Notes: a model not told the origin generated them from the letters alone. A stretch of 15,071 nucleotides of DNA from Planctomycetaceae bacterium (GCA_021371965.1 JAJFVE010000152.1:1-15071), one strand, 5' to 3'; shown: positions 7,083 through 14,930, counted from the stretch's first letter. Translations and numbers: made by a program.

Positions 7083-9824
7083 CTATCGCTTGGGAATCAT
7101 TCCAACCGACCCCTGCACGGGATAGGGACATGTGCATCCGCTGGACGCTTCGGGCATCAACACCATGCCGCCTGCGGGAATGATGTTGATCCAGCAGCCC
7201 GGGCGCGTGGCGGTAGTCAGGTGCTCGCTGGCCGGCGTCGAGAGGTCCGTCATCTGCGGATTGCCGCCGCGATTGAAGACCTGCTTGGCCGAGGCGGAAA
7301 CCGCTCCGCACCCGCCGCCGTTTCGGCTCCACTGCCAGTTGGGCACGGCCTTGCCGGTCTTGAGTTCGTACTGACACGCGGGGATGAACAGCCGCTCGCC
7401 GATGATGACCGCGCGGTAGGCGTTCTCGCCGTGGCTGCCGTCGGCGGCCCTGGCGCCGGGGCCGGTGTGCTCGATCTTCCAGAGCCGATTGCCGCTGGCG
7501 GCGTCAAAGGCCTGCAGGTCATACTTCAGCATGCCCCGCTTGCCGCCGGCGACGGTGCGCGAGTCGGTGGTGACGATCACGCCGCCGGCCACGCTCAAGA
7601 AGAGCATATGCTGGGCGGCTTCGAGGTCGGCCTTCTGGCGGTAGAGCACCTTGCCGTCGCGCACGTCGAGGGCCACGAGGATTCCCCCGCCGCTCATCAG
7701 GACCGGCAGGCTCACGCGACCGGCCGCGTCCTCGCGCGACTTGGGATTCGTGCTCTCGATGAAGTACATCCGCCCGTCGGCCACGGCGATGGTCGTGTTG
7801 ACGATCAGGCCCTCCTGCGGGCGGTACGTCCAAAGCCGCGTGCCGCTGCGGCGATCGACAGCGAAGACCGTCTCGCTGCAGATCATCGGCGAGAGCGGGT
7901 TGTACGAGAACTGCCAGGTGCTCTGGGCGACCTCGCGCCGATGTGCGCCGGGGCGGCACACGCTGCCAAACAGCGCGTCGCCCACGGTCGCCACATAACC
8001 CCACTCGCACGCCTTGCCCGCGGAGTCGGCCGCGACGGTGAGTTTCTTTTCGCCGCTTTGCACGTCATAGGCCTCGCACGTACCGCCGACGGCGATGTAG
8101 AGCAGGTCGCCAGCCACGGCCATATTGCCGCAGGACTTGCTGGTGTCCAGCCGCACGGAGTTGGGCAGCGTGTGCTCCCAGAGCATCGCGCCGTTGTACG
8201 AGTCCACGCAGGCGAGATAGTTAAAGCCGCTGACGAACAGCCGTCCGTCGCGGTACAGCGGGGCGGCCGCGCGGTTGTGCCTGTCGGCCATGTTCCTCGG
8301 GCCGGGCAGGCCGAACCACTGGACCTCCATCCCCGCCCCCACCAGCGTCTCGCCGCTGCAGGTGCTGTTGCCCGCGTCGGCGTAGCAGTGCGTCCACTCG
8401 CCCGCCCCGGCCAGCGGGCCGCGAATGATGGGCTTGCCTGCCACGATCGCCACGCCGCCGCAGGGTCGCGTCACGCGCTGCGCCTCGGCCGAACTGCCGC
8501 CGATAACCAGGTTGAAGAGGTAGTCGCTGTATGGCAGCTTGTCAGGCGATGCCTCGTGCACGCTGACGCGGCCGGTCATGCCGCGGGCGTCGACGATCTT
8601 GCGCGCCGCGCCTGCGGCCGGCGCGTCGGCGGCGGTCATCACCACCTGCATCTTCGACTGCCGCGCGACCTCGCACGCCAGCTCGGCCGGCCCGCCGATC
8701 ACCAGCGCGTATCCCTTGTCAGTCTGCGCCTTGGCCAGCGCGTCCTTGGCGGCGGCGGAAACTTTCTCATCAGCCGCTACGGCCTTGGGCGCCGCGGCCT
8801 GCACTGTCGTGCCCGCGCCGCTGCCGGGGGCGAAGCAGTAGATCTTGCCCGCGTCGGTGCTGACCAGCAGCTTGCCCCCGGCCACCGCCAGCGACCAGGC
8901 CTTGCCCTCGACCTTGAGCGTCCAGATCTTGTTCTTGGCCTTGAAGGCCGCCACCTCGCCGTCGCCGCCGGCGATGCGAATCTCATCGGTCCCGATGAAG
9001 CAATACGGATACGCGGCCGCGCAGGGCTCGTGCTTGAGGATCGACCCGGCAGCGGGCACGGCGACGGAGTCGATCACGCCGCCGGAGGTGCGACCGGCGG
9101 GGGCGAAAACCTGGTTCTTCTGAAGCCGCAGGTACCCTTGGGCTGACACCGCCACGGATTTCTCGGAGAGCTTCTTGCCGGTGGCGACGTCGGCCGTCAC
9201 CACGTAAACGCCCCCGCCCTGGGTGGGGAACAGGCCGGCGCAGAAGTACGCCACGTTGCCGCTGACGAGCACGCTCGCGCGCAGCGGCCAGAGACTGATG
9301 ATGCGCCCGTTGCCGGCGATGCGCCGGTCTTTATCAGTCGCGCGGAGTTTCCAGATCAGCGCGCCATCAGCGGCCTTGAGGGCGTACACGCAGCCATCGT
9401 CGCTGCCAACAATCACGCGCTCGCCCACGACCGTCGGCGCCAGGCGCACGGGGCCTTCGGTTGCGAAGGTCCAGAGCTCCTTGCCGGTAGCGGCGTCGAG
9501 GCAGTGGACCTTATCGTCGGCTGAAGAACCGAAAAACACGCGCCCGCCGGCGGAGACCACCTGGAACGCGCGATCGTACGGGCAGTCGGGGGCGAGGTTC
9601 TTCTTGGAATGAAAGACATCGTCCTTGGCCGGGTCCGGCCAGGCCGGCGCGGGGGGCATCGCGGCGGTGTACACCCACTGAAGGGCAAGGGGCCCGGGAA
9701 GCTTGTCGGTGGATTCACCCGTGCGGGCCGCGTCATGCATGTACGTGGGCCAATCCTCGGCCAGCAGAGGCAGGGAGTTTACAAGCAGAGCGACCAGCAC
9801 CGCGGGCAAGAACTTCTGAACCAT
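7083..9824 (-). CDS. Secreted PQQ-like beta-propeller protein with inserted Rossmann-like segment
   Basis: A 913-residue exported protein. Residues 1-22 form a signal peptide with likely cleavage after LLA. Propeller-blade motifs of the PQQ/BamB type occur on both sides of the middle: CLDAATGKELWTF (108-120), ALKAADGALIWKL (148-160), ACVDSYNGAMLWEH (538-551), AVDRRSGTRLWTY (655-667), ALDVRDGKVLYRQ (718-730) and AFDAASGNRLWKI (772-784). Residues about 350-465 differ: an Ala/Lys-rich linker is followed by YALVIGGPAELACEVAR and a VVMTAAD strand, resembling a degraded class I methyltransferase fold with a weak glycine-rich loop. The function is unknown; no quinone-enzyme catalytic residues could be identified, so sugar, quinone or protein binding are all possible. 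I recall similar fusions in planctomycetes. The start at 9824 is supported by AAAGGA 6 nt upstream. It is divergent from the second beta-helix gene. Confidence 0.85.
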   Translation of the reverse strand: MVQKFLPAVLVALLVNSLPLLAEDWPTYMHDAARTGESTDKLPGPLALQWVYTAAMPPAPAWPDPAKDDVFHSKKNLAPDCPYDRAFQVVSAGGRVFFGSSADDKVHCLDAATGKELWTFATEGPVRLAPTVVGERVIVGSDDGCVYALKAADGALIWKLRATDKDRRIAGNGRIISLWPLRASVLVSGNVAYFCAGLFPTQGGGVYVVTADVATGKKLSEKSVAVSAQGYLRLQKNQVFAPAGRTSGGVIDSVAVPAAGSILKHEPCAAAYPYCFIGTDEIRIAGGDGEVAAFKAKNKIWTLKVEGKAWSLAVAGGKLLVSTDAGKIYCFAPGSGAGTTVQAAAPKAVAADEKVSAAAKDALAKAQTDKGYALVIGGPAELACEVARQSKMQVVMTAADAPAAGAARKIVDARGMTGRVSVHEASPDKLPYSDYLFNLVIGGSSAEAQRVTRPCGGVAIVAGKPIIRGPLAGAGEWTHCYADAGNSTCSGETLVGAGMEVQWFGLPGPRNMADRHNRAAAPLYRDGRLFVSGFNYLACVDSYNGAMLWEHTLPNSVRLDTSKSCGNMAVAGDLLYIAVGGTCEAYDVQSGEKKLTVAADSAGKACEWGYVATVGDALFGSVCRPGAHRREVAQSTWQFSYNPLSPMICSETVFAVDRRSGTRLWTYRPQEGLIVNTTIAVADGRMYFIESTNPKSREDAAGRVSLPVLMSGGGILVALDVRDGKVLYRQKADLEAAQHMLFLSVAGGVIVTTDSRTVAGGKRGMLKYDLQAFDAASGNRLWKIEHTGPGARAADGSHGENAYRAVIIGERLFIPACQYELKTGKAVPNWQWSRNGGGCGAVSASAKQVFNRGGNPQMTDLSTPASEHLTTATRPGCWINIIPAGGMVLMPEASSGCTCPYPVQGSVGMIPKR

Positions 9825-9853
9825 CTCCAGTCCTTTCGAAAGCCCCCTCAGCG

Positions 9854-9859
9854 ATTATA
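9854..9859 (-). promoter_or_regulatory. Candidate -10 box for the propeller gene
   Basis: A perfect TATAAT on the minus strand, preceded directly by TG, about 30 bases before the start codon at 9824. No matching -35 hexamer is seen 16-18 bases upstream, so this rests on the -10 box alone. It abuts an 11-base copy (9843-9853) of the CGCTGAGGGGG repeat. Confidence 0.3.
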
Positions 9860-9996
9860 CAGGTATTGAACCACAGACGACATGGCAGCGACCGCGGAGG
9901 TTTGGGCGCGTACTATCTGCGTTACTGTTCCTGTTCCTTGTTGTTTAATTGTTTTGTCGTTTGTTCCGGATTTGTCTTTTCGTATTTGAACTTGCT

Positions 9997-10000
9997 GGAG
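9997..10000 (+). promoter_or_regulatory. Ribosome binding site for the leaderless beta-helix gene
   Basis: GGAG lies 5 nt before the ATG at 10006. It favours this start over an in-frame TTG at 9949, which has no Shine-Dalgarno in front of it. Confidence 0.6.
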
Positions 10001-10005
10001 CAGAT

Positions 10006-11994
10006 ATGTCCCCCCTGAATCTCTATGTCTCGCCCACCGGCAGCGACCGCAACTGCGGCAGCGAAGAGAAACCTTTCCGCACGCCCGAGGCCGCGCGCGA
10101 CGCCTTGCGCAAGGCAAAGAATCGCGCCGGCGCGGTGGTGTATCTGCGCGGCGGGATCTACGAACTCAAGAGCAGCTTCACGCTCGACCGCCGCGACGGC
10201 GGCAGCGCCAAAGCGCCCGTCACGTGGCGGTCGTACGGCGGCGAACAGGCGCGCTTCGTCGGCGGGCGAAAGCTGCCCGGCGACATGTTCAAGCCGGTGA
10301 CGAACAAGGCGATTCTCTCCCGCATCATCAGCAAGGCCGCCCGCCGCAAGGTCCTGCAGATCGACCTGCGCAAGTGCGGCATCACCGACTTCGGCGAGTT
10401 GGCCGTGCGCGGATTCGGCGGCGGGTGCAAGGCCGCACACCTGGAACTGTTCTTCAACGGCCTGCCGATGCAGCTCGCGCGATATCCCAACGACGGGTAC
10501 CTGCGGATCTCGGGCGTCGAGAGCAAGACGACCTTCAAAACCCGAGGCCGCCGCATGGCGCAGTGGTCCAAGGCCGATGACCTGTGGCTGCACGGCAACT
10601 GGGACTGGATCTGGGCCGACCTGTACGTGCCGGTGGCTGCCATCGATGCAAGGAAACGCACGATCACCGTCGGCCGCGAGCAGGAGATGAAGAAAGGCCG
10701 CCCATTCTACGCCGTCAACCTGCTCGAAGAAATCGACGCCCCCGGCGAGTGGTACCTCGACCGCAAGAGCGGCCTGCTGTACTTCTGGCCGCCTGCGGAC
10801 CCGCGCAAGGCGGATGTTGTCGTTTCGGTACTTAAGGAGGAATTGCTGCGCGTCGAGGGGGCGGCGCATCTGCGGTTCGAGGACCTGACCTTCGAGGTCG
10901 GCCGGGCGAACCTGGTCAGGGTGCAAAAGGGCAACGATGTGGTCTTCACCCGCTGCACGATCAAGAACGCCGGCATCGAGGGCGGGTCGATCCACGGGCG
11001 CGGCTGCGGGCTGACCGAGTGCGAAGTCGCCTGGTGCGGCAACGCGGGCATTTCGCTGCATGGCGGCGACCGGCCCAAACTCATCCGCGGCGACAACTTC
11101 GTGACCAACTGCCGCATGCATCACTTCGGGCGCTGGTGCAAGACATACACCCCGGCCGTGGCGTTTGAAGGCGTCGGCCACACGATCACGCACAACGAGT
11201 TCAGCGAGGGTCCGCACGCGGCCGTGCTGTTCGGCGGCAACGACCACCGCGTCGAGTACAACCACATTCACCACGTGGGGCAGTACGCCAGCAACGGCGG
11301 GGCGATCTACATCGGCCTGGGCTGGGACCAGCGGGGCAACATGATCCGCTACAACTACCTGCACGACCTGAAGGGGCGCATTCCCGGCGGCGAGTACGGG
11401 ATCATGGCCATCTACCTCGACGACTGCAACAGCGGCAACACGGTGCATGGCAACATCGTCTCCGACGTGGTGGGCTTCGGGCTGCTGATGGGCGGCGGGC
11501 GCGACAACATCATCACCAACAACATCTTCGTCCGCTGCGGCGAGGCGTTCGGCGCCGACAGCCGCGGCCTCGAGCGGATCATCGACGAGACCAACAGCCA
11601 CTGGAACCTGCTGCGGTGGATGAAGGGCAATGGCATCAATCATAAGACCGAGCCGTGGGCGAGCGCCTACCCCAAGCTGGCGCGAATCCCCGACTCGTGG
11701 GAAGAAATCCAGAAAGGCCGCTGGCGCTACCCCGAGGGCTGCGTGTTCTCGCGCAACCTCGGATGGGACAACAAGAAGTTCATCCACACCGAGAACAGCG
11801 GCGGCACCGGCACGCTCAAGGCCTTCGCCCAGGTCAAGGACAACATCGAGAACGCGGATCCGTGCTTCGTCGATCAAGCCGGCGGCAACGTCGCCCTGCG
11901 CGACGACAGCCCGGCCTGGAAGATCAAAGGCTTCAAGCGCATCCCGGTGGAAAAAATCGGCCCGCAGACTGGAAAAGAGCCGCGCGTGGGGTGA
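10006..11994 (+). CDS. Parallel beta-helix protein, leaderless paralogue, candidate GH141-like glycosidase
   Basis: A 662-residue protein of the same pectate-lyase-like fold as the one at 4940. It opens with NLYVSPTGSDRNCGSEEKPF and AARDALRK, continues with the substrate-region signature LARYPNDGYLRISG (about residues 159-172), and carries later beta-helix turns YNHIHHV, a Gly-rich NGGAIYIGLGW and IYLDD (D472, D473). The acidic residue equivalent to E458 of the paralogue is replaced by Tyr. From the ATG at 10006 there is no signal peptide, so it is probably cytoplasmic. A TTG start at 9949 would add 19 residues including the hydrophobic ICLFVFELAGAD, which could be an eroded or real export signal. 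A role in depolymerising the same glycan at a later step is inferred. The URO-D-like gene lies 175 bases downstream on the same strand, and the two could be co-transcribed despite the repeats between them. Confidence 0.75.
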   Translation: MSPLNLYVSPTGSDRNCGSEEKPFRTPEAARDALRKAKNRAGAVVYLRGGIYELKSSFTLDRRDGGSAKAPVTWRSYGGEQARFVGGRKLPGDMFKPVTNKAILSRIISKAARRKVLQIDLRKCGITDFGELAVRGFGGGCKAAHLELFFNGLPMQLARYPNDGYLRISGVESKTTFKTRGRRMAQWSKADDLWLHGNWDWIWADLYVPVAAIDARKRTITVGREQEMKKGRPFYAVNLLEEIDAPGEWYLDRKSGLLYFWPPADPRKADVVVSVLKEELLRVEGAAHLRFEDLTFEVGRANLVRVQKGNDVVFTRCTIKNAGIEGGSIHGRGCGLTECEVAWCGNAGISLHGGDRPKLIRGDNFVTNCRMHHFGRWCKTYTPAVAFEGVGHTITHNEFSEGPHAAVLFGGNDHRVEYNHIHHVGQYASNGGAIYIGLGWDQRGNMIRYNYLHDLKGRIPGGEYGIMAIYLDDCNSGNTVHGNIVSDVVGFGLLMGGGRDNIITNNIFVRCGEAFGADSRGLERIIDETNSHWNLLRWMKGNGINHKTEPWASAYPKLARIPDSWEEIQKGRWRYPEGCVFSRNLGWDNKKFIHTENSGGTGTLKAFAQVKDNIENADPCFVDQAGGNVALRDDSPAWKIKGFKRIPVEKIGPQTGKEPRVG

Positions 11995-12053
11995 ATCAGC
12001 GGCCGAGCTCTTGCCGGGCATAGCTCGCGGAGCGGAGAAGGATGCTCGCATAC

Positions 12054-12142
12054 ACCTGTATGGCGTCCCCGGAGCGGGCGGAGCGGGATTCGCCCTTGAA
12101 ATGTTAATTCGCCGGGCCATTATATGGTTCCCCCGGATAATA
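12054..12142 (+). repeat. Two direct copies of the RAYT-end repeat, upstream of the URO-D-like gene
   Basis: ACCTGTATGGCGTCCCCGGA at 12054-12073 and a degraded ATTATATGGTTCCCCCGGATAATA-type copy at 12119-12142 match the right end of the RAYT remnant (13926-13948, AACCTGTATGGTGTCCCGG). Between them, AAATGTTAATTCGCC (12100-12114) matches GATGTGAATTCGCC found just after 13948. The surrounding gap (11995-12169) also holds a small CGAGCT/AGCTCG hairpin (12004-12027) and no gene. Confidence 0.6.
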
Positions 12143-12156
12143 GCAGCTGCCAAAGG

Positions 12157-12161
12157 AAAGG
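12157..12161 (+). promoter_or_regulatory. Ribosome binding site of the URO-D-like gene
   Basis: AAAGG lies 8 nt before the GTG at 12170. An in-frame GTG at 12161 overlaps this site and is less likely. The frame is open much further upstream, but the upstream part lies over the beta-helix gene and the repeats. Confidence 0.5.
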
Positions 12162-12169
12162 TGATCGAC

Positions 12170-13408
12170 GTGGCAATCAGTCAGCAGGACAGACAGCAGA
12201 TTCGCGAACTCGCGCGGCAGTATAAAGAGGTAGCTTGCCTGGATGTTCACGCCCGCACCATGAAGGACTGGCAGCGGCTCAATGGCCTGCGCCCGGTGCG
12301 GCCGATGGTGATGATCGACCAGATCTGCTGGCACGAGATGAACGTCAACGACGAGTTGACCGCGCGGTGCGAAGACCCGTTCTTGCGCGGCCTCGAGTGG
12401 GGCATGCGGGCCTCGCTCTACAAGTGGAAGCACTTCCCTGCCGACATGGCGTTCTATCCGTTCCTGCAGATACCCAAGGTCTACTCGATGACCTCCATCG
12501 GCGTCGATACGCAGGTCAGCTCCGACGATGCGCTGCATAGCGGCGCGCAGAGCCACTTGTTCCAGGACCAGTTGGCCGACGACGCCGCACTGGCCAAGCT
12601 CAAACACGTCACCGTCCGCTTCAACGACCAGGCTACAGCCCAGCGCGAGAACCTGGTCAACGAGCTCGTCGGCGACATCATGCCCGTCAAGATGTCCGGC
12701 ATGGCGATCTGGGCGGCTGTCTGGGACCGGATCGTCTTCTGGCGCGGCGCCACGCCGGTCCTGTACGACCTGGCGGATCGGCCGGAGTTCCTCCACCGCC
12801 TGATGCGGCGGCTGATGGAGATCGAGATGGACACGCTCGATCAACTCGAGCAGCAGAGCCTGCTGGAACCCGAGCCCGGCGTCATCCACTGCGTGGGCGC
12901 CTACAGCGACGAACTGCCGGCGGCGGGGTTCGATCCCGCCCACGTGCGGGCCAAGGATTGCTGGGCAGCCGGGGCGGCACAGATCTTTTCGGAAGTGTCG
13001 CCGGCGATGCACGATGAGTTCGAGATCGCTTACCTCAAGCCGTACCTGGAGCGGTTCGGGCTGGTCAACTACGGCTGCTGCGAACCGTTGCACCGCAAGA
13101 TCGACATCATCCGCAAGATCCGCAACGTCCGCATGATCTCGGTCAGCCCGTGGGCGCAGGTCGAGGTCGCCGCCCAGAGCATGGGTCGCGATTTCGTCAT
13201 GGCCCGCAAGAACAATCCCTCATTCGTGGCCATGGATACCTTCGACGAGCGGCTGGTGGTCGATGAAGTCAAGGAAACGCTGCGCGCGACGACGGCCAGC
13301 GGCACGCCGTGTGCCTTCATTCTCAAAGACATCACGACCGTCCGCAACGAGCCCCATCGCCTGACGCGCTGGTATCAGGCCGTCAAGGCCGCCATCGAGA
13401 ACCACTGA
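12170..13408 (+). CDS. Uroporphyrinogen decarboxylase-superfamily protein (methyltransferase-like)
   Basis: A 412-residue soluble protein of the URO-D/cobamide-methyltransferase (MtaA-CmuA) superfamily. Family-like blocks include PMVMIDQICWHEMN near the N-terminus, IHCVGAYSDELPAAGFDP in the second half, SPAMHDEFEIAYLKPYLERF, NYGCCEPLHRKIDIIRKI and RMISVSPWAQVE. The IHC and GCCE motifs, about 62 residues apart, fall where MtaA-type enzymes hold zinc-ligand His and Cys residues, so a metal site and methyl or one-carbon transfer are plausible. True haem-pathway HemE is unlikely: this belongs to a divergent branch that I recall from Lentisphaerae, Firmicutes and planctomycetes, often near sugar genes and without known substrate. 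No signal peptide is seen. The GTG start at 12170 is the best-supported choice; a GTG at 12161 is an alternative. The gene lies between inverted copies of the RAYT-end repeat (12054 and 13485). Confidence 0.7.
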   Translation: MAISQQDRQQIRELARQYKEVACLDVHARTMKDWQRLNGLRPVRPMVMIDQICWHEMNVNDELTARCEDPFLRGLEWGMRASLYKWKHFPADMAFYPFLQIPKVYSMTSIGVDTQVSSDDALHSGAQSHLFQDQLADDAALAKLKHVTVRFNDQATAQRENLVNELVGDIMPVKMSGMAIWAAVWDRIVFWRGATPVLYDLADRPEFLHRLMRRLMEIEMDTLDQLEQQSLLEPEPGVIHCVGAYSDELPAAGFDPAHVRAKDCWAAGAAQIFSEVSPAMHDEFEIAYLKPYLERFGLVNYGCCEPLHRKIDIIRKIRNVRMISVSPWAQVEVAAQSMGRDFVMARKNNPSFVAMDTFDERLVVDEVKETLRATTASGTPCAFILKDITTVRNEPHRLTRWYQAVKAAIENH

Positions 13409-13484
13409 GCGCATAGGCCTCTTCGCCAGGGGATATGCCGGACGAGCGGCAAGGCAGGCAGCGGCCTGGGTTATCCGGGTTAAG

Positions 13485-13948
13485 TTATCCGGGGCCACCT
13501 TACAGGTTCTGTGCTTGTAATAGGCGTGACTGCCGGCTGGGAGGCGGCATAGGCAGAGTAGCGCGAGTTGTCATTCCGTAGACGTTCTTCGGCGACGGGC
13601 GCGGCTGGTCGGCGAGGCGGCGGATTGGCCGTGGTCGAGCGCGGCCGTGCATACCGGTCGCGTCGCCGGCGGGCTGGCCGCGGGCGATTGGCTGCGCGAG
13701 CTGACGGCCGGGTGGGTCTGCTCGTGGGAGGAGTACCTTCGCGAGGAAAAAGACGACCAGCCGCTTGCCAAGGCGATCCACCGCAGCGAGAATACAGGCA
13801 GACCGCTGGGGTCGGTGGGGTTCGTCCAGAAGCTCGAGGCCGCCCTGGGCCGCCCCTTGCTCCCCAACCCCGGCGGCCGGCCGTCAAAGGCCAAGAAGAC
13901 AAAGAAGACGAAATGAGGATGCGAAAACCTGTATGGTGTCCCGGATAA
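13485..13948 (+). mobile_element. Degraded RAYT unit with inverted-repeat ends
   Basis: TTATCCGGGGCCACCTTACAGGTT at the left end (13485-13508) is the inverted counterpart of the right end 13926-13948, with about two mismatches and one indel. Between them lies only the C-terminal part of a REP-associated tyrosine transposase. A further TTATCCGGGTT sits just outside at 13471-13481. The unit is 464 bp and looks like the collapsed remains of a transposase gene plus its REP-type ends. Confidence 0.65.
13575..13916 (+). pseudogene. RAYT (Y1, IS200-like) transposase, C-terminal fragment
   Basis: In one frame this region encodes LRRRARLVGEAADWPWSSAA, then GDWLRELTAGW, TGRPLGSVGFVQKLEAALGR and GGRPSK before the TGA. 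These match the C-terminal half of REP-associated tyrosine transposases, where a DWPWSS block, a TGRPLG-x-x-x-F motif and a final GRPK tail are usual. The catalytic part (YHVLNR strand, HUH motif and nucleophilic Tyr) is missing, so no activity is expected. A GTG at 13647 could open an 89-codon frame, but this is probably not translated usefully. Compare the intact N-terminus at 14931-15071. Confidence 0.75.
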
Positions 13949-14000
13949 TCCCGCTTCAGATGTGAATTCGCCTCAGGCGTCAAGTAACAGGTGCTGATGG

Positions 14001-14846
14001 ATGAAGGACGACATCCAAAGAAATAGATTACGTAAGCCATTATTGCGGATGGTACTGCTGCTCTCGTGTCTGTTACTCATATGGACAGGCATAAGAGCAT
14101 ACAACTTCTTGCCTGGCCATCGATGCAGGGCGCTAATCGAGAGCCTCCCAAATAGAACGCCTACCGTCTATGATCGTTGTTTGGCAGCGCTGGGGCTTTC
14201 CCCGCCCCCATTGGAGAACAGAGACGAGATAGTGGACTCGCTCGTGTCCCTCGGGCACAGAGCTGTTCCCGTGCTCTTAAAGTATGCAAGCGACGATGTT
14301 CCACAGATACGATTGGTTGCGATGGAGGCTTTGGTGCGAGGGTACAGAGCGAGACCGGAAGTGCGTGTGTGCCTTCTAGAGAGCCTCAACGACGAGGAGT
14401 GTTTTGTCCGACATCATGCTGCAATGGGACTGCTAAAGGATGGACCGGATAGAAGTGCAACAGCAGTCTTAATGAAGGATTTGCGGTCGGGGAATAATAT
14501 CGAGCGATGGTCTGCAGCAAGTCAGTTGCGGGAGGCCGGCTCAGCGGCCGCAGATTTACTGCCCGATCTTTTGTCGGCAATTGAGGATACAGACGGTTGT
14601 GTGCGGGAAATGGTTGTTGGGGCTTTGGGTAGGATCGGCAAATCCAGCCCTGAAGTGAGGCGTGCCCTTGCAATCGCTCTGCGGAATGACGCGTATGTTC
14701 CTGTACGGAGTGAAGCCGCAAAGGTTCTGGGGCTCTTGCGAGCCAACGACAGTGAGTCGATTGCTGCACTGCAGAAGGCCAAATCGGATCCCTCGACTTC
14801 TGTTCGACTATCTGCAGAAGGATCACTTAAATCGCTTGGCCATTAG
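14001..14846 (+). CDS. Membrane-anchored HEAT-repeat protein
   Basis: A 281-residue protein with one N-terminal membrane segment (about residues 14-33, LLRMVLLLSCLLLIW), preceded by basic residues, so the rest probably lies on the periplasmic side. From about residue 72 to the end it consists of five or six HEAT/PBS-lyase-like helical repeats, each with the pattern (P)xVRxxAxxALxxxG; examples are PQIRLVAMEALVRG, CFVRHHAAMGLLKDG, GCVREMVVGALGRIG and VPVRSEAAKVLGLL. Such repeats bind proteins; no enzyme motif is seen. Base composition differs from the neighbours: two 60-base lines counted by hand contain 29 and 35 G+C, against 39 in a line of the URO-D-like gene. AGGTG lies 7 nt before the ATG. 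It sits between a RAYT remnant and a RAYT gene, which suggests recent acquisition. The partner is unknown. Confidence 0.75.
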   Translation: MKDDIQRNRLRKPLLRMVLLLSCLLLIWTGIRAYNFLPGHRCRALIESLPNRTPTVYDRCLAALGLSPPPLENRDEIVDSLVSLGHRAVPVLLKYASDDVPQIRLVAMEALVRGYRARPEVRVCLLESLNDEECFVRHHAAMGLLKDGPDRSATAVLMKDLRSGNNIERWSAASQLREAGSAAADLLPDLLSAIEDTDGCVREMVVGALGRIGKSSPEVRRALAIALRNDAYVPVRSEAAKVLGLLRANDSESIAALQKAKSDPSTSVRLSAEGSLKSLGH

Positions 14847-14863
14847 TAAGCCTTCGGCCAAGC
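14834..14863 (+). terminator. Possible terminator hairpin of the HEAT-repeat gene
   Basis: GCTTGGCC (14834-14841) pairs perfectly with GGCCAAGC (14856-14863) over a 14-base loop, followed by TTTCG. The stem starts inside the last codons, and the U-run is only three bases, so termination is possible but weakly supported. Confidence 0.35.
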
Positions 14864-14871
14864 TTTCGACT

Positions 14872-14891
14872 AAAGGGGTCAGGAACCTTTT
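14872..14891 (+). repeat. RAYT-associated REP-like sequence (AAAGGGGTCAGGAACC)
   Basis: AAAGGGGTCAGGAACCTTTT is an imperfect palindrome about 40 bases before the transposase start. From memory, AAAGGGGTCAGG-type sequences are a recurrent boundary of RAYT genes in several phyla. No second copy is visible in the window; its partner would lie beyond the right edge. Confidence 0.45.
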
Positions 14892-14930
14892 CGTGTTGCA
14901 GTGCTTGGCAAGAGGCGGTATGCTGTTGCT

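Noticed and set aside
6942..9146. Open frame of over 700 codons on the plus strand opposite the propeller gene
   Set aside because: It begins inside the palindrome and simple repeat, has no motif, and the minus strand carries the signal peptide and blade motifs.
9922..12153. Open frame of over 700 codons on the minus strand opposite the second beta-helix gene
   Set aside because: It is another G+C-driven mirror frame; the plus strand has the paralogue-matching protein.
13409..13484. Small gene between the URO-D-like gene and the RAYT remnant
   Set aside because: Only repeat pieces (TTATCCGG) are seen and no start with ribosome binding site or coding pattern.
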